Source: Armigeres subalbatus (lineage: Eukaryota > Arthropoda > Insecta > Diptera > Culicidae). From it: a stretch of DNA of 64,000 nt. This document shows, in pieces, positions 22,435 through 34,105 of this stretch. The stretch is from the NCBI RefSeq assembly GCF_024139115.2, contig NC_085140.1, positions 22,536,035 through 22,600,034 of the forward strand, given 5' to 3'. The translations under genes and the position numbers were made by a program. How positions within the stretch are numbered: the first letter of the stretch is position 1; every line of letters begins with the position of its first letter. The notes below the pieces were generated by a model. It made no database searches, was not told the DNA's origin, and was given only the letters and a program-made list of their open reading frames with translations.

Positions 22435-25030
22435 CTAAGGGTACAAGGAGTTAATCGTTTCAATAGAAGATTGCAACGATTTTTGTCTAAAATTGGAAAT
22501 TATTTTGTTGGACATTTGTTGCAATGTCTCAATATTAGAAACTCTATGAAGTTCTTTGGTACTATACCACGGAGGCAACTTCAGAATGATTTTCAGAATT
22601 TTATTTTGAATCCTCTGAAGTGCCTTCTTTCTGGTATTGCAGCAACTAGTCCATATTGGCACAGCATACAACATGGCAGGTCTAAAAATTTGTTTGTAAA
22701 TCAAAAGTTTGTTCTTAAGACAAAGTTTTGATTTTCTGTTTATAAGTGGATATAGACACTTAATATATTTGTTACATTTGGCTTGAAGGCCTTCAATGTG
22801 ATTTTTAAAGTTAATTTTGATCTAGCAGAAGTCCTAAATATTTAGCTTCGCTAGACCAATTAATTGGAACCCCATTCATAGTGACAATATGTCTGCTAGA
22901 AGGTTTCAAATAAGAAGCTCTCGGCTTATGTGGGAAAATTATAAGCTGAGTTTTGGAAGCATTCGGGGAAATTTTCCATTTTTGCAAGTAAGTGGAGAAA
23001 ATATCCAAACTTTTTTGCAATCTACTACAAATGACACGAAGGCTACGCCCTTTGGCTGAGAGACCCGTGTCATCTGCAAACAAAGATTTTTGACACCCTG
23101 GTGGTAAGTCAGGTAAGTCAGAAGTAAAAATGTTATACAAAATGGGCCCCAGTATGCTGCCTTGGGGGACACCAGCTCTTACAGGTAATCTATCAGATTT
23201 AGAATTCTGATAGTTTACCTGCAGTGATCTGATAAAGCGATCTGATAAATAATTTTGGATCAGTTTAATAATGTACAGAGGGAAATTAAAATTCATCAAT
23301 TTTACAATCAAACCTTCATGCCAAACACTGTCAAATGCTTTCTCTATATCAAGAAGAGCAACTCCAGTCGAATATCCTTCAGATTTGTTGAGCCGAATTA
23401 AGTTCGTAACTCTTAATAACTGATGAGTGGTTGAATGCCCATGGCGAAAACCAAATTGCTCATCAGCAAAAATAGAATTGTCATTAATATGAACCATCAT
23501 TCTATTTAAAATAATCTTTTCAAACAGTTTGCTTATTGAAGAAAGCAAACTGATTAAGGATAACTAGAAGCATCAGCTGGATTTTTGTCCGGCTTCAAAA
23601 TTGGAACAACTTTGGCGTTTTTCCATTTATCTGGAAAGTATGCCAATTGAAAACATTTGTTAAATAAATTAACCAAAAAGGATAAAGAGCTCTCAGGAAG
23701 TTTTTTGATGAGTATGTAGAAAATACCATCATCACCCGGGGCTTTCATATTTTTAAATTTTCTAGTAATAGATCTCACTTCATCCAAATTAGTTCCCAAC
23801 GAAGGGTCAAAAACATTATCTTGGTTGAGAATGTCTTTGAAGCTTCGTGTAACCTGATCCTCAATTGGACTAGTGAGACCTAGACTAAAATTATGGGCAC
23901 TCTCGAACTGCTGAGCAAGTTTTTGAGCCTTTTCGCCATTTGTTAATAAAATTTTATTTCCCTTATTTCCGCTGGAATTGGCTTTTGAGGTTTTTTTAAA
24001 GAATTTTCGTTAATTTCCAAAAAGGTTTCGAACTGGGATCCAACTTCGAGACATTATTCTCAAAGTTGGTATTTCTCAGAATAGCGAAACGTTTTCTAAT
24101 TTAATTTAGCAAATCTCGCCAAATAACTTTCAACGCGGGATCGCGAGTTCTTTGGTATTGCCTTCGCCTCACATTTTTAAGACGGATCAGTAGCTGAAGA
24201 TCGTCGTCAATAATAATGGAGTTGAATTTAATTTCACATTTAGGAATTGCAATGCCTCTGGCTTCGACAATTAAATTTGTCAAAGATACGAGAGCATTAT
24301 CAATATCACTTTTGGTATCGAGAGGAATATCAACATCAAAATTCCTATCGATATACGTTTTATATAAATCCCAATCAGCCCTATGATTATTGAAAGTAGA
24401 GCTGATTGGATTATAAATGGCTTCTTGTGAGATTTCAAATGTCACAGGAAGATGATCAGAGTCAAAGTCAGCATGAGTTACCAATTGGCCACACAGCTGA
24501 CTTGAATCCGTTAAAACCAAATCAATTGTCGAAGGATTTCGAGTGGATGAAAAACAAGTTGGGCCATTGGGATATTGAATAGTATAATATCCCGCAGAAC
24601 AATCTTCAAATAAAATTTTTCCGTTGGAATTGCTTTGAGCATTATTCCATGAGCGGTGTTTGGCATTGAAGTCACCAATTACGAAGAATTTTGATTTGTT
24701 GCGAGTCAGAATTTGAAGATCAGCTTTCAACAAATTCTTTTGCTGCCCATTGCATTGAAAAGGCAAATAGGCTGCAATGAAGGAAAATTGACCAAAATTT
24801 GTTTCAACAGAAACTCCCAAGGTTTCAAAAACTTTGGTTTCAAACGAAGAAAATAATTTAAGTTTGATACGTCTATTAATGACAATGGCGACCCCACCAC
24901 AGGCGCTGTCAAGACGATCATTTCTGTAGATAAAATAATTTGGATCTCTTTTAATGGAGAGTCCGGGCTTTAAATAAGTTTCTGTTATAATGGCAATATG
25001 CACATAATGTTAGGAAGTTGAATAATTCAT
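22435..25030 (-). pseudogene. Juan ORF2: endonuclease and reverse transcriptase, frameshifted
   Basis: The endonuclease (25003-24101) shows AIITETYLKPG, FFVIGDFNAKHRSW and the catalytic FDSDHLPVTFEIS. RT (23799-22811) shows APGDDGIFYILIKKLP, GFRHGHSTTHQLLRV, ALLDIEKAFDSVWHEG, GVPQGSILGPILYN and the active-site LFADDTG. The C-terminal segment (22704-22435) follows. Breaks at about 24100-23800, 23550 and 22800 split the polyprotein into four frames. There is no RNase H, as usual for Juan. The conserved catalytic residues survive in each piece, so decay is moderate. Confidence 0.92.
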
Positions 25031-25229
25031 CTTCCTTACCCTTTAGAGAGCGGGCATTCCAATTTAGAACTTTCACACAATTATTTAGATCCATTAAAAC
25101 GGAGTCCGATAACAATTTTTTGTATGTACTTTATACCAACCTGAACAGCTTCTGGTATGGTATTTGCTTTGAACATTGCATCAATCATGTGATGCAATTG
25201 TTCAGTTAAAAAATCAAAATCGGAAGCAG

Positions 25230-26457
25230 TCATGCTACCTGAATCGGCAACATGACCATTAAATTTTGTCTACCAGCAGCGATGTTTGCATACGTAGGTA
25301 CATTGGAAAAATTGGAATTTACTGAAGTGCTTGCTACCCGTTGACGAGCGGCAAAATTTGTTTGAGAATTGTGGTGGGTATGAATTGGTCGACCGGTAAC
25401 CGGTTTCGAAATTTGAGCGTTTGAAAAATTTCTACCCGTCGAATCTGGGATCCGATTGGAATTTCCCGTCATCAATTTTGCACGGGAATTCAAAACTTTT
25501 TTGCGTGAAGGGCATTCCCAGAAATTGGATTTATGATTGCCCCACAATTTGCACATTTAAATTTATTGAATCTTCTCTCACAGGACATGCGTCCTTGGCG
25601 TGAGAGGTTCCACCACAAATCATGCATTTAGCATCCATGTGACAATGTTTGGTTCCATGACCCCACTTTTGGCACTTACGGCACTGGGTGGGGTTTTGAA
25701 TTTCCCCAGGCCTGCGGAAATGTGCCCAGGTAACACGGACATGAGACATAATACAGGCCTTTTCCAAACTTTTCATATTATTTAGTTCAATTTTGTTAAA
25801 ATGAACTGAATAAAATTCTTGGGAAATGCCCCTCTGGGAAGTACCAGAGTGGGATTTCTTTTTCATCTTAATTACTTGGAATGGTGAAAAGTCAAGTAAT
25901 TGAGAAATTTCAGTTTTAATCTCATCCAGTGATTTGTCATCACTGGTGAGACCTTTCAAGACGACTTTGAACAATCGCTCAGTTTTGTCGTCGTATGTGA
26001 AGAATTTATGGCGCTTCTCAGTTAAATACTGAAGAAGACGTTTGCGATCGTCAAAGGATCCCGGCAAAACGCGGCAGTCGCCCTTCCTAGCAATCTGAAA
26101 TGAAACCTTGATCCCCTGAAGGTTACTCAAAATCTCATTTCGGAAGCCAGAAAACTCGGCAACAGATACCACAATTGGCGGAATCCTTTGCTTTTTCGCA
26201 TGAATCGAATCACCTGGGCTAGAGGTATATTCGATTTGCTCAATTTCATCATTAATCAAATCGAACTGATTGCTCAGTTCGATTGGAGAAGAATTATTTC
26301 CGATATTAGAGTTAGAAGGAATATCTGAATTCTCCAGCTTCCTTCTATTTTTTCCGTGCTTTGGCAGGACGGTCTTGAAACCTTGTTTCTTTGAAGGAAG
26401 TGGAGAATTCAGAGACCCCCTTCCTCTTGTTTTTATTAATGCTCATGGCTGAGCGTG
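25230..26457 (-). pseudogene. Juan ORF1, Gag-like nucleic-acid-binding protein, frameshifted
   Basis: It starts at ATG 26457-26455 (MSINKNKRKG). An extra G in a G-run near 26420 breaks the frame; the main body is readable from about 26259. It contains an RNA-binding-like middle region (SFQIARKGDCRVLPGSFDDR) and zinc knuckles CRKCQKWGHGTKHC and CMICGGTSHAKDAC, both CX2CX4HX4C. The third knuckle has its second Cys changed to Trp (CKLWGNHKSNFWEC), and the frame shifts again near 25545. It would bind RNA and form the retrotransposition particle. Confidence 0.88.
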
Positions 26458-26724
26458 GAGACGTGACCTTCTAAGGGGTTTTTTCCCAGAACGGTGCCCC
26501 TGCAGGATTACCACCGCTTGTCGGAATTTTACTTCCGCAAACGGGTCCAACGTAAAACGAAGGCACGGGTCCTTGCAAAGATCGTAACGGGATCAGTGGG
26601 TACAAATAGCGCTAAGAAGCACCGTTGAAATTAAAATAGCTTCGGGTAGTATTAAAAACTTCCTTCCGCAAAGAGAGAAAGAACCGCACAGCACGAAAGC
26701 ACGATGCGGTCTAAACTGCGACCA

Positions 26725-27085
26725 ATTATTAGATCTATTGTAGCGTTACCCGTATCCTTAATGTTTAAGTGCATGTCGAATTACTCCAGTGCTATTGAGA
26801 ATCAATGCAGTATCGGTTTCGATACAGTTGTTGTTTTGTTTTCTCAAGACCACCATGACAAGGTCTCGCTATTTAGACCCTTCATAGAGAGCAATCCCAT
26901 TGAAGACTTTTGATTCAATACAGCAGATTTTGAATTGTGACAGATGAAATGCGAATCTTCGGGGGGCATATATTGCAACGACTGAACTTCTTTCTAATGA
27001 TTGGACTTTCAATGTAATATCTAATGAGTAATGGATTTTCGGATTAAAAATAGAAAACTTTCCATTCGGAGTTAATAGGCATTAG
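26725..27085. other. Spacer downstream of METTL25-like gene
   Basis: AT-rich, no recognisable gene. It probably includes the METTL25-like 3' UTR. Confidence 0.4.
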
Positions 27086-28570
27086 CTATTTTTCTCCAGT
27101 CAACGCATGATTCCGTGGTGAACATATAGGATCAAATATAACGTCCAAGCCGCACTGGATTCCTAATGCAAAATATATATAAACAAAAATTAGCGCATTC
27201 CTGTCTTGTGTAGTGCCTAATCATGTACTCACCCTGTTCAAGCAGATACAGCCAACGGTCGTACAACACAATCGACTCAATCAACGGAGCGAACATCAAC
27301 CGTAACGTGTAGAACTTGACCACCCTTTCCCAGTGATGCAAATCGTTCACCGTTTCGGTTGATTCCAATTCCTCCGCTGGCAGCTCAAGCCCCATTCCAT
27401 TGGTTGCCTTATCACAGTATTGGCGAAAGTTAAGATCGGTGACCTTAGTGCTTCGTAGTCCGGAATGCTTTAAATGTGGATAAAGTTTGACAATAATTTT
27501 CTCCACTGCCGCTCGAAAAGCATGCACCTTTAATTCTCCATAATCGCCACCTAGTTTACGGTTGTACTGCTCGATTGCGTGGCAAGCTATTTCCCTTGCT
27601 TCATAGCTCAGTCCAAGCCCAAGCTGTTTACTGAATGTGCTCATGGGGAACCCATAGTTGGTACACTTATCCTTAGCGGTACTCAGTTTCATGTAGCAAC
27701 AACAAACTAGTTTAATAAATCTTGCTTCTGGGCACGATAGGAAGAGCTTCATCAAGAACACGGCGAGATCCCCGCAAGGATGCAATCCAACGAGACCAAA
27801 CTGAAACGAAGCATCCTTCTCTACGTTGAAGGCATCCCTCACCATTTCAACGAACTGACTAGGATCAATTGCCTCCAAGTCCACCTTCTTACTGAGATGG
27901 ACGGGGTGATGCTTGGTTTCAATTTTCAGCTGCCGTTTCAATCGCGACGAGACCTCTTCATCTTTTAGTCTTGCCGATGCGACCAGCTTTTCATCTTGTT
28001 CGATGCAGCAAACCTTGAACTCAAATCCATAGCACAAAGTGCGAGCCAAATTTCCCTGCCCTGAGCCAATGTCGACCAAATGTTGAACATTTGTTTTTCT
28101 TCCAGTTTTCCAGCACTGTTCGCCAAACTTTTCAATTTCGTGACGTTTTTTCAGCTTCACTGATTTATCAAACAACTTCTGCTTAGCTCGACATTGGGTT
28201 CGTTCATTTTCCAAATCTGTTTCTATATTGAGATTCCGGGCCAGACAATACTCCCGAAAAAGGATTCGTAAAGCTAGGATAGATAATGGCCACAAATGCC
28301 GTGTGTTGAATTTGTCATCGGTTAAGAGACCTTTCAGCTCCCGAACGTCCAGCCCATCGAAGCACAGTTTCCAGCTCGGTGGTAGTTGCTCCCAATGATT
28401 GTCCACGTAAAAATCCTAAAAAATATATTAAATTATTACAAGTAATAGTCAAAAGTCCAGAAGATACTTACTAAAACATATGAATCGATTAACCAATCGT
28501 ATTTACTTATAATTCTCTTTGAATTTCGTAGCTTGCGTTGTAAATCTCGCTTCGTTGTTTCATTGTCCAT
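27086..28570 (-). CDS. METTL25: METTL25-family SAM-dependent methyltransferase, complete three-exon gene
   Basis: Exons 28570-28472, 28415-27233 and 27162-27086 (GT-AG, phases match) give 452 residues. The N-terminal MDNETTKRDLQRKLRNSKRI leads into IDSYVLDFYVDNHW and LPPSW, the usual start of this family. The SAM-binding motif HLVDIGSGQGNLAR is at about residues 145-158, and GLHPCGDLA is at about 244-251. The last short exon supplies the family signature CGLDVIFDPICSPRN near the C-terminus, which is why the exon was added although it is not in one long frame. Members are putative methyltransferases related to rRNA adenine dimethylases; the substrate is not settled. The gene is intact and unrelated in function to PAL, which is encoded on the same strand on the other side of the Juan insertion. 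Confidence 0.92.
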
Positions 28571-29151
28571 CGTGGCTCTCTACACATCAGCATAAAAGGT
28601 AAACAAACGTGCGTAAATCCAGAAAACCAGCAGAATATGAATGAACACAAAATAACGGGATATGCGAGACTGCTGATGGTGGAAAAATGAAAGCTCCGAC
28701 AGCCAGCAACAATTTAAATTATTTCTTATAAGAATCTGATGTCGGAGAACTGGTGGGGGGTACATCGATTTTTGTTTGCCTTTCTCGTATTGAGCAAAGT
28801 TTATAAGTTTTTTTCTCTCGAATATTCTTGATATGAAGAGATATCAACACTTCTTCTTTGCTCCGCAAAATTAGAAGTTTTCAGTTTTCTCGCAATAAGG
28901 CAACCCGAATAGAATAATATTGTACAACTATTTTTCTAGTTATCGTTTTTTAATTTTAAAAAATTGTTATAGAATTTAAAATTGAATCATAAAAATGATC
29001 GAACGGAAATTACACCACGAATAATATTTACGATAGTGTATATAATAATTCGGTATTGGATGATACACCGAATGGGTTGTTAAGTATCGTTACCATTCGA
29101 AAAGGTCAACTTTTCCATACATTTTTGTCAAGCGATTTTACAAGATATCAT
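28571..29151. other. METTL25-like upstream region
   Basis: AT-rich; no coding frame recognised. The promoter is expected within the first few hundred bases. Confidence 0.4.
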
Positions 29152-29406
29152 TACACTGCCAAAAATATCTATATAAGATATATGTGTCGCCGTTATAAAT
29201 TTTTGCAATAGCTCCACCCTAATATAATCTATATAGAACCACACATAAATTAAATAATTGCTAATTCGAGAACACACATAAAGTTTATTTGGATATATAT
29301 TTTATTAGTAGTTTGCGTGGAGAATGGTTATGTGTGCGCTGATATACATCATAAGTTAAATCTATGGATTTTTGCCAATAAATATGTGTGGATTTTTAGT
29401 AGTGTA
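29152..29406. mobile_element. MITE, family with TACACT-AAAAATCC termini (copy 1)
   Basis: The left end is TTACACTGCCAAAAATATCT. The right end, reversed, is TACACTACTAAAAATCCACA. The interior contains the words ATATGTGTG and GGATTTTTGCCAATAAA shared with 38173-38403. There is no coding capacity. Confidence 0.75.
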
Positions 29407-29566
29407 GTTTATCATAATTGTTCGTCATGTAATGATTCGGATTATAATTGTTTTTAGCAAAGAATATCAATGGTATGATTTTTGGTAAAACAAATGAAGA
29501 TTCCATGGTTAATCGAAATTGTAAGGCGTTTAATAAATATCCAATTATACGATAGGCGTATTACAA

Positions 29567-29590
29567 TTTTTTTTTTTTTTTTTTTTTTTT
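29567..29590. repeat. T24 homopolymer
   Basis: An uninterrupted run of 24 T. It may be the poly(A) tail of a minus-strand retroinsertion, but no retroelement body could be recognised beside it. Confidence 0.8.
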
Positions 29591-29924
29591 AAAGATTTTC
29601 CTAATCAACGGACTCTTTCAAATGACATTCTGTTATTATTTATTATCACTAGGTCATAGTCAATTATCTTTTTTCAACTTTCACCATAACAATTTCTTGG
29701 TGAATTTTGAATTTGATTTGAAGAACAAGAAAACACGTTCACGTCCATCAATGACTGCTCTCAAATCAATTACTTGAATTGCACTGTATATTCCTGGACT
29801 GCATATTCCTGATGGACTGCATATTCCTATAAAATAAGTAGAAGAAAACAATGAATGACTGTAATATTTGAAGAAAAATAAATAAACTTGAGTACAAATA
29901 AATGTGAATAGATGGAAATAATGA

Positions 29925-31177
29925 GGGGGCAGCAGGGACAGCAGGAACAGCATGATGTCCAAGGGCTTGACGACCCCTCCCCAGCTGTCTGCGAGTCAGG
30001 GAGAACTGCCTAGGGCGTGGTGGGATTTAGCAGTGGGCTCTGCTAAAATCCTCCCAAAACCACAAGTGCCCGTAAGCGGACTCTATCAAAGCGACTGTGC
30101 CGCTTCAAAAGCACAAGCCCAGGGAGGGAGTGCCAATTGGCATGTGGAGTGTCCCTACTTCGGTAGGGTAGTGCGTGAGCTGCTTCGGCAGGGAGTGAGT
30201 GATCTGTTTGTGCTGAGGCAGGAGTGTCATAGCGAGTCGCCGCCGCTATGGCCACCTCGAAGCGCAGCAGAAGTCTGAGTATGGACTGCACATGCTAAGG
30301 TAAGAGTGTCGTAGCGTAGTATCGTTGATTAGTCCCCACATACCGCTATCGACACCTCGAGGCATGGCAGTGGAGTGTTAGAATAAGTTGTGGAGTGTAC
30401 CTACTTCGGTAGGGTAGCGCGTGAGCTGCTTCGGCAGGGAGTGAGTGATCTGGTTGTGCTGAGGCAGGAGTGTCATAGCGTGTCTCCGCCGCTATTGTCA
30501 CCTCAAAGCGCAGCAGAAGTCTGAGTATGTACTGCACATGCTGAGGCAGGAGTCGAGGTATCCCATCGACACCTCGAGGCATTGCAGTGGAGTGTTAGAG
30601 TGAGCACCCGAAAAAGGGTCACATGGAGCGAATGGTCTTTGGAGAAGCTGCTTCGGCGGCAGGGTAGCAGTGGGTTGTACCCACACACCTACAGTTGTGC
30701 ACATGTGGTGCATGGGGAGTGTCCCTGCTTCGGCAGGGTAGCGTATGGTCTGCTTCGGCAGTGGTGTGATTGATCTGCTCGTGCTGAGGCAGAGTGTCGT
30801 AGCGCAATATCTGTAGGCCCAGGCAGTTACCGCTATTGACACCTCGAGGCATGGCAGCGGAGCGTCCGGGAGAGCATCCAAGTAAGACTCAAATGGAGTG
30901 AATGGGGTGCGAGCACCCAAGTCAGTCTCGCGTGGGACGAGTGCCTGTGTGAGCGATAATGAGTGAGTACGCTTAGTACTGCCGTCCCCCAGAAGTGGTC
31001 CTGTGCGGTAGGTCCTAGGGGAAACGCTGGTGGAGCCCAAGGGAGTTTAGTCGGTATTACCGGTATGGTCGAGTCCGACACTCCAGTACACTTCCGTGTG
31101 GTAGTTTGGCTACTACAATGCACGTGTACTGGGTTAGTGTGTAAATGCATTCTCCCTTGTAAAAAAAAAAAAAAAAA
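29925..31177 (+). mobile_element. 1.25-kb chimeric non-autonomous retroelement with RTE-like 5' head and poly(A) tail
   Basis: A 14-bp target-site duplication GATGGAAATAATGA (29911-29924 and 31178-31191) brackets it, and it ends in A17. The first 180 bases follow the 5' end of the RTE element at 59568 downward: GGGGGCAGCAGGGACAG, then TCCAAGGGCTTGACGA, CCTCCCCAG and GGCGTGGTGGGATTTAGCAG. The rest contains three imperfect internal repeats (about 30141-30300, 30384-30546 and 30712-30870). Seven C(TTCG)G hairpins occur in it. Frames on both strands are not protein-like. The 3' end differs from that of the RTE element. Confidence 0.85.
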
Positions 31178-31191
31178 GATGGAAATAATGA

Positions 31192-31490
31192 AATCTATTT
31201 TCCTTCCTCTAATGTATTTTCCACATTATTTTTTATAATGCGTGAGGAATGCACATCGCTAGAGGTGGAATAATCTTGGCTTTAATTTTAAATTTTGAAG
31301 AGTATGAGGCATCCAAAATATGTGACAAAGGTCAATTGAAGGAAAGGACATTGCGGGTGACTGTTCCACCATACGGAAAAACTGAATACTTAGTATTGAG
31401 AGCGACTGGGGGCATTAGTATTTCAATAATGGTAAGGCCATTGCAACACTGTTCAATTATCGGATCGATTGTGATTCATATACATATTTT
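31192..31490 (+). other. Open but unrecognised short frame
   Basis: The frame 31249-31560 (103 codons, MHIARGGIILALILNFEEYE) runs into a MITE at its 3' end. No family was recognised. A weakly protein-like look is all that can be said; it could be an old coding remnant or chance. Confidence 0.2.
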
Positions 31491-31492
31491 AA

Positions 31493-31651
31493 GGCTGGTT
31501 TACAGTTCAGAAAACGGTATCACGGGATTTGGTCCCGCATGTATTTTCAAAGAAGCGTGAATTTCGTTTTTTGTGCCCAAATCCCTTGAATGATGCCTCT
31601 TTGCATGAAGGACCAAATTCCGTGAAACGTTTTCTAAATTAGAGCCAGCCT
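31493..31651. mobile_element. Short inverted-repeat MITE
   Basis: The left end is AGGCTGGTTTACAGTTCAGA followed by AAACGGTATCACGGGATTTGG. The right end, reversed, is AGGCTGGCTCTAATTTAGAA followed by AACGTTTCACGGAATTTGG. The arms are about 45 bp with several mismatches around a centre of about 60 bp. The target-site duplication is unclear. Confidence 0.7.
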
Positions 31652-32205
31652 TCAAACTCCTGTCGTACTTACTTGTGTATATCTGGTGTATACCAATTTA
31701 CTTTAAGGAGGTAGTATTTCTGAAAACAAACAAGAAATATATATATCAGTTTTTTGTTTCGCAATATTTAGTTTCCACCTACATGCATTGTCATCCGTTT
31801 TTGTTTCGTTTTCGGTGTCTAAACGTTATAATTTTTAATCCACATTGTCGCTGCTACAAGACAAAACTTATGTGGCGGTTGGCCAAAACAACTTTGCCGA
31901 ACTAATTGTCACTAATACACTAAAAAAGAAAACACCATATTTTTGTGCTGGTTAAAAGCTAGCTAAATCATTTATGATATGATATGTTTGCAATAAAATT
32001 ATATCAGGTAGTCCTCACTACAACCTGTACAATCTGTGAATCATTGTATATGATTAAGTCGTTATTTTTATTAATCGTTCAAATGTACATGTATCATACA
32101 GTTTATAATGATTATAAGTGAAATGGAAAATTAATAATATCAACTATTCGGCGTACAATTTATTTCTATTCGGGAAAATCCATAAGACAGCTGCGATTAG
32201 CTGAC
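31652..32205. other. AT-rich spacer, nothing recognised
   Basis: Short frames only; no repeat or RNA gene identified. Confidence 0.35.
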
Positions 32206-32344
32206 GATTTTTAATTAATTGCATATTATTCGGCAACTAGACCGTATGAAAACCATTTTTTGTTAAATATCTTGGCTGTGCATATGCACAGCATATGTTT
32301 CGAAATGGACAAATTGATATGAAATTTGCGAAAAAGAATCCACG

Positions 32345-32416
32345 TGTCTTGGAGGGACTCGAACCCTCAACCTCCTACTCTCTAGATAGGCGTGATAACC
32401 CCTACACAACAAGACC
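32345..32416 (-). pseudogene. tRNA-like sequence, array unit 1
   Basis: The minus strand reads GGTCTTG (acceptor), a D-arm GTG...CAC, anticodon stem CCTAT/GTAGG with loop CTAGAGA (position-wise anticodon AGA), T-arm GAGGG/CCCTC with loop TTCGAGT, and CAAGAC closing the acceptor with one mismatch at the outer pair. The B-box GGTTCGAGTCC is perfect. There is no long variable arm, so it is not a normal Ser tRNA despite the AGA. The body resembles Val/Asp-type tRNAs. Probably a tRNA-derived pseudogene. Confidence 0.7.
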
Positions 32417-32908
32417 ACTTAAAGGTCACGTTTGCGGAAAAGCCATCAGAATCCGAGTACCAACCTCCACCGCGGTTAGCTCTCTTTTTTGCAAATTGAA
32501 TATCTTTCGGATGCTTGATTTGTCCAATCTCTACATGCGCTTTACTATTGTATATCCACAGCCAAGCGAGTGCACATTGTTTATTAAACGAGAGGATCGC
32601 ACTCCATGCCACCCAGTAACTGTCTGGGCGGGACGGTATAGAATGCGAATTCAATCGCACTCTGCTGTGCCAAAGGCTTGCTTGGCTAAAGCATTTGATG
32701 AGTTTGATTGCCTTTAACGTAAGCGGTCGCGTGTACTCAGACGACTAATGACGGTGAAAGACCGACACTTGATTACAATTAATTGCATATTATTCGGCAA
32801 CTCGGCCGTACGAAAACCATTTTTTGTTAAATATCTTGGCTGTGCATATGCACAGCATATGTTTCGAAATGGACAAATTGATATGAAATTTGCGAAAAAG
32901 AATCCACG

Positions 32909-32980
32909 TGTCTTGGAGGGACTCAGACCCTCAACCTCCTACTCTCTAGATAGGCGTGATAACCCCTACACAACAAGACC
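32909..32980 (-). pseudogene. tRNA-like sequence, array unit 2 (altered T-loop)
   Basis: Same as unit 1, except that plus-strand GGACTCGAACCC is GGACTCAGACCC. This changes the T-loop/B-box from GGTTCGAGTCC to GGTCTGAGTCC and should weaken pol III recognition. Confidence 0.65.
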
Positions 32981-33472
32981 ACTTAAAGGTCACGTTTGCG
33001 GAAAAGCCATCAGAATCCGAGTACCAACCTCCACCGCGGTTAGCTCTCTTTTTTGCAAATTGAATATCTTTCGGATGCTTGATTTGTCCAATCTCTACAT
33101 GCGCTTTACTATTGTATATCCACAGCCAAGCGAGTGCACATTGTTTATTAAACGAGAGGATCGCACTCCATGCCACCCAGTAACTGTCTGGGCGGGACGG
33201 TATAGAATGCGAATTCAATCGCACTCTGCTGTGCCAAAGGCTTGCTTGGCTAAAGCATTTGATGAGTTTGATTGCCTTTAACGTAAGCGGTCGCGTGTAC
33301 TCAGACGACTAATGACGGTGAAAGACCGACACTTGATTACAATTAATTGCATATTATTCGGCAACTCGGCCGTACGAAAACCATTTTTTGTTAAATATCT
33401 TGGCTGTGCATATGCACAGCATATGTTTCGAAATGGACAAATTGATATGAAATTTGCGAAAAAGAATCCACG

Positions 33473-33544
33473 TGTCTTGGAGGGACTCGAACCCTCAACC
33501 TCCTACTCTCTAGATAGGCGTGATAACCCCTACACAACAAGACC
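33473..33544 (-). pseudogene. tRNA-like sequence, array unit 3
   Basis: Identical in the tRNA-like part to unit 1, with intact B-box GGTTCGAGTCC. Confidence 0.7.
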
Positions 33545-34033
33545 ACTTAAAGGTCACGTTTGCGGAAAAGCCATCAGAATCCGGTACCAACCTCCACCGC
33601 GGTTAGCTCTCTTTTTTGCAAATTGAATATCTTTCGGATGCTTGATTTGTCCAATCTCTACATGCGCTTTACTATTGTATATCCACAGCCAAGCGAGTGC
33701 ACATTGTTTATTAAACGAGAGGATCGCACTCCATGCCACCCAGTAACTGTCTGGGCGGGACGGTATAGAATGCGAATTCAATCGCACTCTGCTGTGCCAA
33801 AGGCTTGCTTGGCTAAAGCATTTGATGAGTTTGATTGCCTTTAACGTAAGCGGTCGCGTGTACTCAGACGACTAATGACGGTGAAAGACCGACACTTGAT
33901 TACAATTAATTGCATATTATTCGGCAACTCGGCCGTACGAAAACCATTTTTGTTAAATATCTTGGCTGTGCATATGCACAGCATATGTTCGAAATGGACA
34001 AATTGATATGAAATTTGCGAAAAAGAATCCACG

Positions 34034-34105
34034 TGTCTTGGAGGGACTCAGACCCTCAACCTCCTACTCTCTAGATAGGCGTGATAACCCCTACACAACA
34101 AGACC
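34034..34105 (-). pseudogene. tRNA-like sequence, array unit 4 (altered T-loop)
   Basis: It carries the same GGACTCAGACCC change as unit 2. The intact and altered versions therefore alternate along the array. Confidence 0.65.

Larger units (their letters stand above)
22199..26714 (-). mobile_element. Juan-type (Jockey clade) LINE, near full length
   Basis: A 10-bp target-site duplication ACTGCGACCA (22189-22198 and 26715-26724) brackets 4.5 kb. On the minus strand it starts TTTAGACCGCATCGTGCTTT and ends in a poly(A) run (22199-22211). The content is a Gag-like ORF1 with CCHC knuckles, then endonuclease and reverse transcriptase. Length, order and sequence flavour fit Juan-A, a very abundant Aedes aegypti element. 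ORFs carry several frameshifts, so this copy is not active. Confidence 0.92.

Noticed and set aside
30043..31040. Minus-strand frames in the chimeric retroelement as proteins
   Set aside because: They are antisense readings of internal repeats with hairpins. The element's sense strand is plus, as fixed by its poly(A) tail.
31249..31560. Endogenous viral element
   Set aside because: No viral motif could be recognised, and the frame ends inside a MITE. None of the long frames in the window resembles flavivirus or rhabdovirus proteins.
32295..33281. Repeated 140-177-codon frames in the 564-bp array as a gene family
   Set aside because: The frames run through the antisense of a tRNA-like sequence (LEPSTSYS read-through) and exist in each tandem unit only because the DNA is duplicated. 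The opposite strand is equally open.
32345..34105. Functional serine tRNA genes
   Set aside because: The anticodon position reads AGA, but the class II variable arm is missing, the outer acceptor pair is mismatched, and half the copies have a broken T-loop.
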